The notes under the pieces were generated by a model. It was not told where the DNA came from and did not search any database. It worked only from the letters and a program-made list of their open reading frames with translations. The translations under genes and the position numbers were made by a program. Positions 19,316-27,548 of a stretch of DNA of 64,000 nucleotides are shown piece by piece; the first letter of the stretch is position 1; each line of letters starts with the position of its first letter. The stretch lies in the NCBI GenBank assembly GCA_965202735.1, contig OZ241844.1:4030001-4094000 (forward strand). Reading direction: 5' to 3'. The DNA comes from HK1 sp965202735. GTDB taxonomy: Bacteria; Pseudomonadota; Gammaproteobacteria; HK1.

Positions 19316-20388
19316 TGCCCCCAGGGCGCCTGGGTGTCGTGGCCGATGATGCCGAGCACATGCGTCTGTTTGCCCTTGTCATCGATGGCGCCGCGCAGGG
19401 TCTTGCCGTCGATGGCCAGTGCGCTGTCGCCCGAGCCGTGGGTCTGTTGCCAAGCTCTCAGCGCGGCGTCGAGCTGGGCCGGGTCGATGCGCACCAGGAG
19501 GCTGCGCATCGCCGACAGGCTGGGCGGGCGGTATCGGCCATCGCGGCGGCGCACGCGGAAGCGCTCCAGCACCTTGGGGCTGAGGTCATGGACCCATTCG
19601 TCAATCGCCTTGTAGCCGCGCATCCCGCACAGCGTCGCGGCGGCGGCGAGCGCCAGCACCGTGGGCAGGGCATGGCGCCGGCCCTGGCGGCGGCGGGGGT
19701 CGTGGATGTTCTGGAAGCACTCGGGCAGGGCGCGCATCTGTTCGGCGGTGAGCGTCATCTTCGCCACTCCATGTCGCAGGCGGGGGTCGAGGTCGGCGGC
19801 GCGCAGCCGGGCTCGCGCGTCCCGACGCAGGGGGTGAAGGAACACGAGCTTGGGGCGGGCGTGCGCGCGGTAGCCGGCCCCGCTGCGGGCGAAGCCGCGA
19901 GTGCGCCCGACCTCGACCCAGTTGGCCGCGCGGTAGACCGTGCCCCGGAACAGCTCGGGGTCGACGAACGTCTCCGCGAGCAGCACCTCGTGGCCAAACC
20001 GGGCCGGCCAGTCGCGCACCAGACGGCGCGTGCACAGCGACAGCACCCGCGAGCCGAGGTTGGGCGGGCCGCCGGGCAGAAGCAGGAAGCGCGCGTTGTT
20101 GGTCACCAGAGGCAGGCGGCTGAACTGGACGCCACAGTCCCAGCCAATCCAGCGGTCGCGCGCGCCGCACTTCAGTGCCGGCGCCGAGAACACCACAAGC
20201 GCCAGCCATCGACCGTGATGGTGCGCGACATAGCGCACCGTCTCGCCCATCCCCGGCACCGCACCGAGATAGTGGTGCGCCTGCATCAGGTCGCGGAAGC
20301 GGGCCTCGTGCGCCGCCGCCACGATGTCGACCGCCACCTCCGAGAGAGCCGCCACCGCTTCCCCGTCCCCACGGATGCCTCGCGGCAT
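19300..20388 (-). CDS. DUF4338 domain plus N-terminal half of ISAs1 transposase
   Basis: The frame is 362 residues. Residues about 25-205 match DUF4338, the DruA family: RDLMQAHHYLGAVPGMGETV, then FSRLPLVTNNARFLLLPG and RTRGFARSGAGYRAHARPK. Residues about 220-355 are the ISAs1/H-repeat transposase N-terminal half: CFQNIHDPRRRQGRRHALPT and the first Asp motif ALAIDGKTLRGA. The frame then runs into GQKKSA and stops just past an A7 run. A -1 shift there continues directly into the second half. DruA is the hallmark protein of Druantia defence; here the domain is fused to a transposase. Confidence 0.75.
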   Translation of the reverse strand: MPRGIRGDGEAVAALSEVAVDIVAAAHEARFRDLMQAHHYLGAVPGMGETVRYVAHHHGRWLALVVFSAPALKCGARDRWIGWDCGVQFSRLPLVTNNARFLLLPGGPPNLGSRVLSLCTRRLVRDWPARFGHEVLLAETFVDPELFRGTVYRAANWVEVGRTRGFARSGAGYRAHARPKLVFLHPLRRDARARLRAADLDPRLRHGVAKMTLTAEQMRALPECFQNIHDPRRRQGRRHALPTVLALAAAATLCGMRGYKAIDEWVHDLSPKVLERFRVRRRDGRYRPPSLSAMRSLLVRIDPAQLDAALRAWQQTHGSGDSALAIDGKTLRGAIDDKGKQTHVLGIIGHDTQAPWGQKKSA

Positions 20389-20481
20389 GTATATCGAATC
20401 GTGGCGGGGAAGTCCAGTATCACCGTCAACCCACTGTCACAGAACGCAAATGCTCATAGAACGAATTAGCCCTGGGGGGAG

Positions 20482-20556
20482 AGGGGAGAATGCGGGGGTC
20501 TTCAGGCCGCCCGCCGCCTCCACTTCATGCGGCGCGAGGATCAACCCGGCCATGAG
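20482..20556. repeat. Dispersed intergenic repeat, copy also near 48661
   Basis: The stretch aggggagaatgcgggggtct followed by the ccgcccgccgcctccacttc block and an end ggccatgag recurs with few changes at 48661-48746. The gap 20389-20981 has no convincing gene. It holds this repeat, the 64-bp element copy 2, and short ctccgggcaacgcaacgctc duplications at about 20694-20795. Confidence 0.75.
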
Positions 20557-20589
20557 CCCGACCATGAACATTCCGACACCGAGCCAAGG

Positions 20590-20653
20590 AGTGCCTCAGC
20601 TTGACTTCGGGGCAGTGATGTCGCGCGGAGGAAGAAAGTCAAAATGAGACACT
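20590..20653. repeat. 64-bp inverted-repeat element, copy 2
   Basis: It begins AGTGCCTCAGCTTGAC and ends GTCAAAATGAGACACT, a 16-bp inverted repeat with a few mismatches, and has an internal gaggaagaaa block. Its length is exactly that of the copies at 1129 and 48323. Confidence 0.8.
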
Positions 20654-20981
20654 ACCAACGGCTCAGGTCCTGTCGAAGTGGCGTATCCGTGTTCTCCGGG
20701 CAACGCAACGCTCCCTCGGCGCGCGAGCGCCCCTCCACCACCTGCCGCGCGCCTGGGCGTATCCGTGTGCTCCGGGCAGCGCAACGCTCCCTCCGGGGAG
20801 GGGCGAGCCCCGAGGAGTGCCTCCGCGGGCGTCCGGTGGCCGGACGCCCGCGCACCGGCGATTCCGCGAAGGTCCGTCCCCTTCGGCAGGGACTCCTCCC
20901 ACACCAGCCCCGGCACGCTCCCCGGCCGCGGCGGCGTCCCCGTGTCCGCCGCCGTTTTCTCCCGAAGCCCGGGACCGCGCA

Positions 20982-22694
20982 CTACTGCGACGGCCGCGGC
21001 TTGTTCACGCCGAACCCGCCGACCATCCGGCCGAGGTTGTGGTATTCGGTGTAGAACGTTCCGACCGCGACGTCCGGCAAGCCGTCGGTCGTGTCGCCGC
21101 CTTCGGCGAACGTCCCCTCCCACTTGCCGGAGGCGTTCGCGACGGTGCCGTCCATGGTCCACTTGGTGCCGCCGCCCGCGATGGGCTGGTCGAAGCCCCC
21201 GTCGGCGGCGAACGGCTTCTTCAGCAGCTCGACGGACCATTTCCGCGTGGTGCCCGCCGTGGCGCTGCCAAGGGCACCCGTCCTGAACCCGTTGATCGTG
21301 CCCGTGACCGTGTTGGCGCTGAAGTCGGCCTCAAGCGTGGCGTTGGCCTCGAACCAGCCGGAGTGGCTGTCCGCGGCGGCGGTGCTGTTGATGGCGTAGT
21401 AGCCGCCAGCCCCGCCCGTGTACGTCGCCTTCCCTTGGAGCGAGTCCCTCGTCAGGTTGGTGATTTCGCGGACGACCCCGCCGCCGGGATCCCTCACGGC
21501 ATAGAACGCGCTCGCGGTCCATGTCTTGTCGTCCCTGGATTTTTGAATCCACCAGCCGTAGGTGGCGTACCCTTCGTCCAGCAGAGGTGCGCCGGCCGTC
21601 GTCGGGGCGTCCGGATCGTCGGGCTTGAACTGCCACACCGCCTTGTTCTGGTTGAACGACGCTCCCGCCTTCTCCGCCCCGCCGAGCATGACGCCCAGCT
21701 TGTCCGCCGAATACTGGTCGGAGGTGAGCCGGGCCGCGCACACGTTTTCGCCGGAGGGCGTGCAGATGAACTCGCCGGGCACCGCGTCGAAGATGCCGCG
21801 GATATTGACGGTGGTTTCGCCCGCCTTCAGGGGATAGACCTTCACCCCGGCGGTGTTGGTGCCGGCGGCGAAGCCGAAGCTCGCCGACCGCGCGATCACG
21901 CCGGACTGGCCCTCCGTCTCTGTCTCCGAGAGCAGCCCATTGGAGAAGTAAGTTCCCCACTCGGCATCATCCGAGAATTTCTTCCCCGGCTGGGGCGTGG
22001 GGTCCGCGATGTTCCCGTAGACATACGCCTCGTAGCTGCTGCCGTCGCTGGGCGCCTCGGCCGCCACGTACTTCTTCCGCGTCCAGCCATGTCGCTTCAC
22101 GGAGGCCGCGTCGGTGTCCTCCTTCATGTCCACATCCGCATCGCCCTTCTGCAGCCTCAAGGTCAGAGGCTTCTCAGTCGTCCAGTACGCGTTCCGATTG
22201 CCTTCGCCGCCGGCGGCGGAAAATCCGGCAATGCCGGTGTAGAGCTTCAGCGCATCCGCCGTCTGCTTCTTCTCGGCATCGGCCCTTTTCTTTCTTTCCG
22301 CCGCGGCTTCGTCATCGGCCTTTTTCTTGGCGGCCGCTGCCGCTGCCACCTCAGCCTTGTAGCCGTCAGAGTCCGCCGCCGTCACCGTCCCGCCGGTGTA
22401 GGTGGCCGTGCCATCGGCCATGACCTTGACCGTGCAGCCGTCGCCACCCGTCGCGCACCTGTAGGTGACGTCGCCGAGCGTCTTCATGGCATCGGCGGCG
22501 ATCTCCAGCGTGCCGGTTTCCTTCTCGGCGGCCGCGGACACGGAGGTCATGTCCACTTTCATGGGGGCCGGGGGCGGGGGCGGAGGCTTCGGCTTGGTCT
22601 TGCTGCTCCCCCCGCAGCCCGCAAGGGCCAGCATGACCGTCAGGCACGCCGCCACGCCCAATCCGCAACCGGGAGTTCTGGATGACGTCATCAT
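20982..22694 (-). CDS. TbpB-like surface lipoprotein
   Basis: This 570-residue protein has a signal peptide and a lipobox (LALAGCGGSS, Cys near residue 25). Next come a poly-proline linker, an Ala/Lys/Glu-rich charged coiled segment (about residues 125-160), and a long beta-rich body. The end, VGTFYTEYHNLGRMVGGFG, is typical of TbpB/factor-H-binding-type beta-barrels. Such lipoproteins are displayed on the outer membrane and bind host metalloproteins or other ligands. The ATG at 22694 follows ggagg by 7 nt and is preferred over ATG 22712. No TonB receptor or Slam gene lies nearby. Confidence 0.65.
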   Translation of the reverse strand: MMTSSRTPGCGLGVAACLTVMLALAGCGGSSKTKPKPPPPPPAPMKVDMTSVSAAAEKETGTLEIAADAMKTLGDVTYRCATGGDGCTVKVMADGTATYTGGTVTAADSDGYKAEVAAAAAAKKKADDEAAAERKKRADAEKKQTADALKLYTGIAGFSAAGGEGNRNAYWTTEKPLTLRLQKGDADVDMKEDTDAASVKRHGWTRKKYVAAEAPSDGSSYEAYVYGNIADPTPQPGKKFSDDAEWGTYFSNGLLSETETEGQSGVIARSASFGFAAGTNTAGVKVYPLKAGETTVNIRGIFDAVPGEFICTPSGENVCAARLTSDQYSADKLGVMLGGAEKAGASFNQNKAVWQFKPDDPDAPTTAGAPLLDEGYATYGWWIQKSRDDKTWTASAFYAVRDPGGGVVREITNLTRDSLQGKATYTGGAGGYYAINSTAAADSHSGWFEANATLEADFSANTVTGTINGFRTGALGSATAGTTRKWSVELLKKPFAADGGFDQPIAGGGTKWTMDGTVANASGKWEGTFAEGGDTTDGLPDVAVGTFYTEYHNLGRMVGGFGVNKPRPSQ

Positions 22695-22716
22695 CACGAA
22701 ACCTCCATTCATCCTA

Positions 22717-22755
22717 GAGGCCCCGTGAAGAGGCCCCGTGAAGAGGCCCCGTGAA
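22717..22755. repeat. Three 13-bp tandem units upstream of the lipoprotein gene
   Basis: Three perfect copies of gaggccccgtgaa stand just upstream of the lipoprotein start codon, between it and the left end of the integrase-core IS. Position in the leader makes copy-number effects on expression possible. Confidence 0.9.
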
Positions 22756-22806
22756 GAGCGTGGGTCCAATCTAATCTGTCCGCTCAGAGCAGGCAATAAC
22801 TAGTCT

Positions 22807-24501
22807 TGTCCAATGAGAAATGAGCCTGAAGGGAGGGTCGATATCCAGTGACACATGAGCCTGTAGCGGGAGCGATTCGGAGATCATCGGAGAATGATCG
22901 TGACCCTACAGACCCAACGGGTGCAGACCCTGGAGCAGGTGCGGCGCGTCGCCGAAGGCAACGAGCCGGTCGACTTCACCCTCGCCGAGCGGGCCTCGGC
23001 CTACGAGTTCATCCGGCGCACCCTGACGCAGTTCGACTACGCGGCGCTGGGCAAGGCCGACAAGGGCGCGGTGAAGGCGTATCTCGGGAAGATGACAGGG
23101 CTGTCACGGGCCCAGCTCACCCGGCTGATTGCCCAGCACCGCTCGACCGGACGCATCCGCGACCGGCGCGGCGCCGGGCCGTCGCGTCCCTTCACGAGGC
23201 GCTACACCGCGGCCGATATCCGCCTGCTCGCCGAGGTCGACGCCGCCCTCGGCCAGCGCTGCGGGCCGGCCACCCGGGCGGTGCTGCGCCGCCAGTACGA
23301 GCTCTTCGGCGATGCGCGCTTCGTGCGTCTGGCGGGGCTGTCGAACGGGCATCTGTACAACTTGCGCGCCTCGCGCACCTACCGCACCCGGCGCAGCGTG
23401 TTCACCCGGACCCGCGCCCGGGTCGTGGCCATCGGCGAGCGACGCAAGCCCCGCCCCGACGGACAGCCCGGATGGCTGCGGGTGGACACCGTCCACCAGG
23501 GAGACCGCGACGGGACCAAGGGGGTGTACTACGTCAACACCGTCGACGAGGTCACCCAGTACGAGCACATCGGCTGCGTGCCAGCCATCTCCGAGCGCTT
23601 CCTCGTCCCGGTGCTCGAAGCCCTCATCCGCGCCTATCCGTTCGAGATTCGGGGCTTTCATGCCGACAACGGCTCGGAGTACATCAACCCCCGCGTCGCC
23701 GCGTTGCTGAACAAGCTCCACATCGGCCAGTTCACCAAGTCGCGCCCGCGCCAGTGCAACGACAACGCCCTGGTCGAGAGCAAGAACGGCGCAGTGATTC
23801 GCTCCTACCTCGGCTACGACCACATCCCCCAGCGCTTCGCCCCCGAGGTCAACGCCTTCACCCAGGGCGTCCTCTCGCCCTATCTGAACCACCATCGCCC
23901 CTGCCTGTTCGCCACCGAGCAGCGCGACGCCCAGGGCCGGGTCCGCAAGCGCTACCGCGACCAGGACCTCGCCACCCCCTACGAGAAGCTCAAGTCGCTG
24001 CCCGATGCCGCGCGCTGGCTCAAGCCCGAGGTGACCTTCGCAGCCCTCGACGCCGTGGCCCATGCCCACAGCGACTTCGAGGCCGCCCTCGCCGTCAACG
24101 CCGCGCGCAACGCGCTGTTCCGTGCCCTCGGGCGCGCATGGGGATGCGCCGCGTAGCCGAGGCGCTCACCGCCAGGCACAGGGCATCGCACCCCACCCCG
24201 CGCCCTGTGGATTTGTGGACGAGTCCTGCGGACCGGCGCGAGCCCTTCGGGCCGTGTGGACAGCCCGTGGACAACGCTGACGCGTTGCCCACCGCCTGCC
24301 CACACTCTCGCGCCTCTCGTCCACAAGCTCCACAGGGCTCATTACCACTCATCGAGAAAACCACACCTCACACCATCAGGACTCTGGTTGACTCCCGCGA
24401 TCCCCCCACCCATCATGCCTCCTCCCACCCACAACCCGACTTCGCTCCCCCAACCGCTCACTCTCGCTCCTCGTTCAGGCTCATTTCAGGATTGGAAAAC
24501 A
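22807..24501. mobile_element. Integrase-core insertion sequence (IS481/ISNCY-like)
   Basis: The left end reads tgtccaatgagaaatgagcc. The reverse complement of the right end, at 24474-24501, reads tgttttccaatcctgaaatg and continues agcctgaa. The two share CCAAT and AAATGAGCCTGAA as inverted repeats. The 1.7-kb element carries one transposase gene and about 340 bp of non-coding sequence at its right side, including several tgtggac/gtccac motifs. No target duplication was identified. Confidence 0.7.
22894..24156 (+). CDS. Integrase-core (rve) transposase
   Basis: This 420-residue transposase has an N-terminal helix-turn-helix region (TGLSRAQLTRLIAQHRSTGR, about residues 68-87) and the DDE core. 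The core includes WLRVDTVHQGDRDGTKGVYY (first Asp near residue 195), GFHADNGSEYINPRVAALL (second Asp near residue 255) and CNDNALVESKNGAVIRSYLG (Glu near residue 291). It is intact. The family is commonly annotated as ISNCY or IS481-like integrase. Confidence 0.88.
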   Translation: MIVTLQTQRVQTLEQVRRVAEGNEPVDFTLAERASAYEFIRRTLTQFDYAALGKADKGAVKAYLGKMTGLSRAQLTRLIAQHRSTGRIRDRRGAGPSRPFTRRYTAADIRLLAEVDAALGQRCGPATRAVLRRQYELFGDARFVRLAGLSNGHLYNLRASRTYRTRRSVFTRTRARVVAIGERRKPRPDGQPGWLRVDTVHQGDRDGTKGVYYVNTVDEVTQYEHIGCVPAISERFLVPVLEALIRAYPFEIRGFHADNGSEYINPRVAALLNKLHIGQFTKSRPRQCNDNALVESKNGAVIRSYLGYDHIPQRFAPEVNAFTQGVLSPYLNHHRPCLFATEQRDAQGRVRKRYRDQDLATPYEKLKSLPDAARWLKPEVTFAALDAVAHAHSDFEAALAVNAARNALFRALGRAWGCAA

Positions 24502-24523
24502 CTGGATGCGAGCGTGGATCGGC

Positions 24524-24653
24524 AGGACCATTCAAAAGTCGGGGTCGCCGGCCGCCAGACCGGACTACCGCACGGCGACTGGTGGTCTTTCAGCATCGAA
24601 GACCCCGTTCGAACGTGTGATGAACCGCTCGTCACGACTTCCGGAGAGCCCTG
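24524..24653. repeat. 130-bp dispersed repeat, copy 1
   Basis: This 130-bp stretch (start aggaccattcaaaagtcggg, end cttccggagagccctg) is repeated in opposite orientation at 48779-48908 with roughly 80% identity. It lies directly after the integrase-core IS in the gap before rph, which has no other gene. Confidence 0.75.
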
Positions 24654-24795
24654 CGTGGATCGGTCCGGGCATCCGCCCGGTGCGCAAGCCCGTCGGCGCC
24701 GGCGGTCGGCGTCTTCGTGTCCCGCCATTCGGGGCGACGCTGCCGCTATACTCCGCGCCCCGTTTCGCATCCCCCGGGTGCATCGAGGTCCGACC

Positions 24796-25515
24796 ATGCG
24801 ACCGAGCGGCAGGACTGCCGGCGAGCTGCGCGAGGTGCGCATCACGCGCGGCTACACCCGGCACGCCGAGGGCTCCGCGCTCGTGGAGTTCGGCGACACC
24901 CGGGTGCTGTGCGCCGCGACGGTCGAGGACCGGGTCCCTCCGTGGATGAAGGGCCGCGGCCGCGGATGGGTGACCGCGGAGTACGGGATGCTCCCGCGAT
25001 CCACCGGCCAGCGCTCTCCGCGCGAGGCGGCGCGCGGCCGGCAGGGCGGCCGGACCCTGGAGATCCAGCGCCTCATCGGCCGCTCGCTGCGCGCGGTGGT
25101 CGACATGGAGGCGCTCGGGGAACGGACGGTCATCGTCGACTGCGACGTCATCCAGGCCGATGGCGGGACCCGCACCGCCGCGATCACCGGCGGGTACGTC
25201 GCGCTCGCGGATGCCGCCGCGCGCCTGCCGGCGCGGGCACGTCCGCGCCGGAATCCGATCCACGGCGCGGTGGCGGCGGTCTCGGTCGGCATCTACCGGG
25301 GGGAGCCGGTGCTGGATCTCGACTACGCCGAGGACTCCGAGGCGGAGACCGACATGAACGTGGTGATGAACGACGCCGGAGGGTTCATCGAGATCCAGGG
25401 CACGGCGGAAGGCCACGCGTTCCGCCGCGACGAGCTCGACGCGATGCTGGCGCTGGCGGGCCGCGGCATCGCCTCGCTCATCGAGCGGCAGCGGGCGGCC
25501 CTGGGCGGATCGTGA
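24796..25515 (+). CDS. rph: Ribonuclease PH
   Basis: This phosphorolytic 3'-5' exoribonuclease trims tRNA 3' ends. The 239-residue protein begins MRPSGRTAGELREVRI and has GDTRVLCAATVEDRVPPWMK. The phosphate-binding and catalytic region is SPREAARGRQGGRTLEIQRL (about residues 75-94), followed by the DCDVIQADGGTRTAAITGGY block. The ATG at 24796 follows gaggt and gives the family length, although the frame is open far upstream. The rph-rdgB order is common in proteobacteria. Confidence 0.96.
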   Translation: MRPSGRTAGELREVRITRGYTRHAEGSALVEFGDTRVLCAATVEDRVPPWMKGRGRGWVTAEYGMLPRSTGQRSPREAARGRQGGRTLEIQRLIGRSLRAVVDMEALGERTVIVDCDVIQADGGTRTAAITGGYVALADAAARLPARARPRRNPIHGAVAAVSVGIYRGEPVLDLDYAEDSEAETDMNVVMNDAGGFIEIQGTAEGHAFRRDELDAMLALAGRGIASLIERQRAALGGS

Positions 25516-25590
25516 GCCGGGCGGAACGCGCCGGGCGGGCCGTCGAAGGCCCGCGTGCCACCGCGTAGCCCCGACGTGAAGGTCGTGCAG

Positions 25591-25712
25591 GCAGCCATTC
25601 CCGCCAGGCGGGAACATGTCCTCGAAATCCCCTCGATTGGGCGCCCTGGTGGTCGAAATCGCGGCGGAATCCCTCCGCGGTACGGTCTCTTCGGGCGTTG
25701 GCGGGAATTGCT
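25591..25712 (+). mobile_element. 122-bp MITE-like element, copy 1
   Basis: The 122-bp unit starts GCAGCCATTCCCGCC and ends GGCGGGAATTGCT (inverted repeats). It is flanked by perfect 9-bp direct repeats GTCGTGCAG at 25582-25590 and 25713-25721. It is inserted between rph and rdgB, and its right-hand duplication touches the rdgB start codon. No ORF is inside. The same 122-bp length recurs at 48190 and at the interrupted copy from 39983. Confidence 0.92.
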
Positions 25713-25721
25713 GTCGTGCAG

Positions 25722-26309
25722 GTGAAGATCGTGCTCGCGAGCTCCAACCCCGGCAAGCTCGCCGAGCTGCGCGCGCTGCTGGAGCCGGCGGGAATGCATG
25801 TCGTCCCGCAGGATGCGTTCGGGGTCGAGCCGCCGGAGGAGACCGGGCTCACCTTCGTCGAGAACGCGCTCATCAAGGCGCGTGCCGCGTGCGCGGCCAC
25901 CGGGCTGCCGGCGCTCGCCGACGACTCGGGCGTGGTCGTCGATGCGCTCGGGGGCGCCCCCGGGGTGCGCTCGGCGCGCTACGCGGGCGACGGCGCGAGC
26001 GACGCCGACAACCTCGCCGGACTCCTGGAGGCGCTCGCGGGCGTCGACCCGCCGGACCGCGGCGCCGCTTTCGTCTGCGCCCTCGTCCATCTCCGCCACG
26101 CCCACGACCCGTGCCCGATCGTGTGCGAGGGCGTCTGGCGCGGCCGGATCCTCGACGCCCCGAGAGGCGGCGGAGGCTTCGGCTACGACCCGGTGTTCTT
26201 CGTGGAGTCCCTCGGCCGGACCGCGGCCGAGCTGACGCGCGCGGAGAAGAACGCGGTCAGCCACCGCGGCCGGGCCCTCGCGCAGCTTCTCGACCGGCTC
26301 TCCGGCTGA
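25722..26309 (+). CDS. rdgB: dITP/XTP pyrophosphatase (RdgB/HAM1 family)
   Basis: This enzyme hydrolyses non-canonical purine triphosphates (dITP, XTP) to protect DNA. The 195-residue product starts VKIVLASSNPGKLAEL and has LADDSGVVVDALGGAPGVRSARYAG (residues about 65-89) and the family motif GGGFGYDPVFF. The GTG at 25722 is chosen because homology starts there. It sits directly after the 9-bp target duplication of the MITE, so the native ribosome-binding region was displaced; upstream GTG 25716 or TTG 25698 could also be used. Confidence 0.93.
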   Translation: MKIVLASSNPGKLAELRALLEPAGMHVVPQDAFGVEPPEETGLTFVENALIKARAACAATGLPALADDSGVVVDALGGAPGVRSARYAGDGASDADNLAGLLEALAGVDPPDRGAAFVCALVHLRHAHDPCPIVCEGVWRGRILDAPRGGGGFGYDPVFFVESLGRTAAELTRAEKNAVSHRGRALAQLLDRLSG

Positions 26310-26329
26310 CGGGGCCGGGGAGGAGGCGG

Positions 26330-26358
26330 CAGCCATTCCCGCCAGGCGGGAATGGCTG
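26330..26358. repeat. Palindromic MITE-end remnant after rdgB
   Basis: A perfect 14-bp-arm palindrome (cagccattcccgcc, one centre base, ggcgggaatggctg) matches the terminal part of the 122-bp element without its body. It lies 20 bp after the rdgB stop and could fold as a terminator-like hairpin, though no T-run follows. Confidence 0.8.
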
Positions 26359-26506
26359 GAGTGAGTGAGTGTGGACACCGGGGTCACTGCGGCGCAGACT
26401 CCGAGCAGGCCGTTCGTCGGCGGTCCGGAGCTTGCGGCACGGCCGTCTCGCGGCAAGCGGCTTGCGGCCGTGCGGGCCGGCCGGCGTCTTCCGGGGAGAG
26501 AGGCCG

Positions 26507-27265
26507 ATGAATGACTCCGGCGCGGTGAAGGGCGCCACCATGCACACCGGACCCCTGGGCTCGACCGTCCACGTCATCCGCGCCGATGCGGATACCGTCG
26601 CGGGGCTCGCGGCCATCGACTGGAGCCGCCACTTCCGCCCGGTCTGCCTGGACCCGGTGCGGGGCCTCGTCACCTTGATGTCGCCATCGCATCCCCATGA
26701 AGACCTGTCCTCGATCTTCGACGACATCGTGAACGTCGCCGGGAGCATTCTCACCCGCACGGTGAAGAAGCTGCGCAGCCTCCGGCTTCGCGGGCCGGGC
26801 GAGCCGCCGGGTACCGGGATGGAGCCCGACTGCGCGTTCTACGTCGGTGAGCGCGCCAGGGGCTACTTCAGGGCGCGTCGCGAGGGCCAGACGGCGGTCG
26901 ATGCCTACGTCGAGCGTGTCGCCCCCGATCTGGTGGTCGAGGTCGAGATCACCCGTGCGGACGAGGGCAAGGCCGAACGCTACCGGGACATCGGGGTGCG
27001 GGAGCTGTGGCGGCTGCATGGGCGCAAGGGAACGGTCGAGCTGCGGGCGGAGTTCCTCGCCCTCGCCCTCCGGAGTGCGCCGCGCAGGCTGGACGCATCG
27101 GTGGTGCTCGAAGGGCTCACGCCGGCCGATGTCTGCGAGGCGGTGGACGGCGTACGGTTCGGCGAGACCGATGTCGAGCGCAGGGAGGCGGTGGCCGGCA
27201 TCGTGCGCCGGCGTCAGCGCCTGAGCCTGCGGGTGCGGGAGGAGGGGGAGGTGTACCCCGCGTAG
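26507..27265 (+). CDS. Uma2-family (DUF820) putative endonuclease
   Basis: This is a 252-residue protein of the PD-(D/E)XK-like Uma2/DUF820 family. The pattern is GMEPDCAFYVGERA (about residues 102-115), then LVVEVEITRADEGKAERYRD with the acidic pair and Lys (about residues 142-161), and then ELWRLHGRKGTVEL. The ATG at 26507 follows gggagagagg. The family is expanded in cyanobacteria and other bacteria; its role is uncertain. It is single here, beside core genes. Confidence 0.75.
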   Translation: MNDSGAVKGATMHTGPLGSTVHVIRADADTVAGLAAIDWSRHFRPVCLDPVRGLVTLMSPSHPHEDLSSIFDDIVNVAGSILTRTVKKLRSLRLRGPGEPPGTGMEPDCAFYVGERARGYFRARREGQTAVDAYVERVAPDLVVEVEITRADEGKAERYRDIGVRELWRLHGRKGTVELRAEFLALALRSAPRRLDASVVLEGLTPADVCEAVDGVRFGETDVERREAVAGIVRRRQRLSLRVREEGEVYPA

Positions 27266-27344
27266 CCCGTCGGGAAGGGGAGGCGCGGAGCTGCCGGACC
27301 TGCATCCCATTCCCCCGGAGTCATGCCACTGAGCATACTCTCTC

Positions 27345-27548
27345 TCACCTCCAGGCTCGTGCATTGCGCAATGAAAACGAATGGAAGGTCTCGTTTTCGG
27401 GCACGGGCCCGTATGTGATGCTGTGTACTCCGTAGATGTCCTCACCGTAGAGAAAGACATCCGGCTCCGTCACCTTCCACGCGTGGTGCTTCTTCACCAT
27501 GGCCATCCACTTGCCTTCGCTGGGCGTCGTCGCGGCGTCGCGTCCGGA
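27345..27548 (-). pseudogene. Relic of an RNA ligase family protein
   Basis: A 67-codon minus-strand frame reads SEGKWMAMVKKHHAWKVTEP, DVFLYGEDIYGVHSITYGPV, then PENETFHSFSLRNAR before a stop. The GEDIYGVHSIxYGP and FHxFxLR pattern resembles the adenylation-domain segment of RNA_ligase-family proteins. The nucleotidyl-Lys motif and both ends are missing, so this is a fragment. It abuts the 3' end of the acyl-CoA synthetase gene on the same strand. Confidence 0.5.

Larger units (their letters stand above)
18575..20388 (-). mobile_element. ISAs1-type element with DUF4338 (DruA-like) N-terminal domain
   Basis: This is the coding part of an IS on the minus strand; the outer inverted repeats were not found. 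One transposase is encoded in two overlapping frames joined at an A7 run (coding strand, 19316-19310). It sits downstream of the degraded unknown gene and upstream of repeats. Confidence 0.75.

Noticed and set aside
24170..24480. Replication-origin-like DnaA boxes (tgtggat, gtccac motifs)
   Set aside because: The motifs are few, imperfect and lie inside an insertion sequence; no dnaA, gyrB or AT-rich unwinding region is near.
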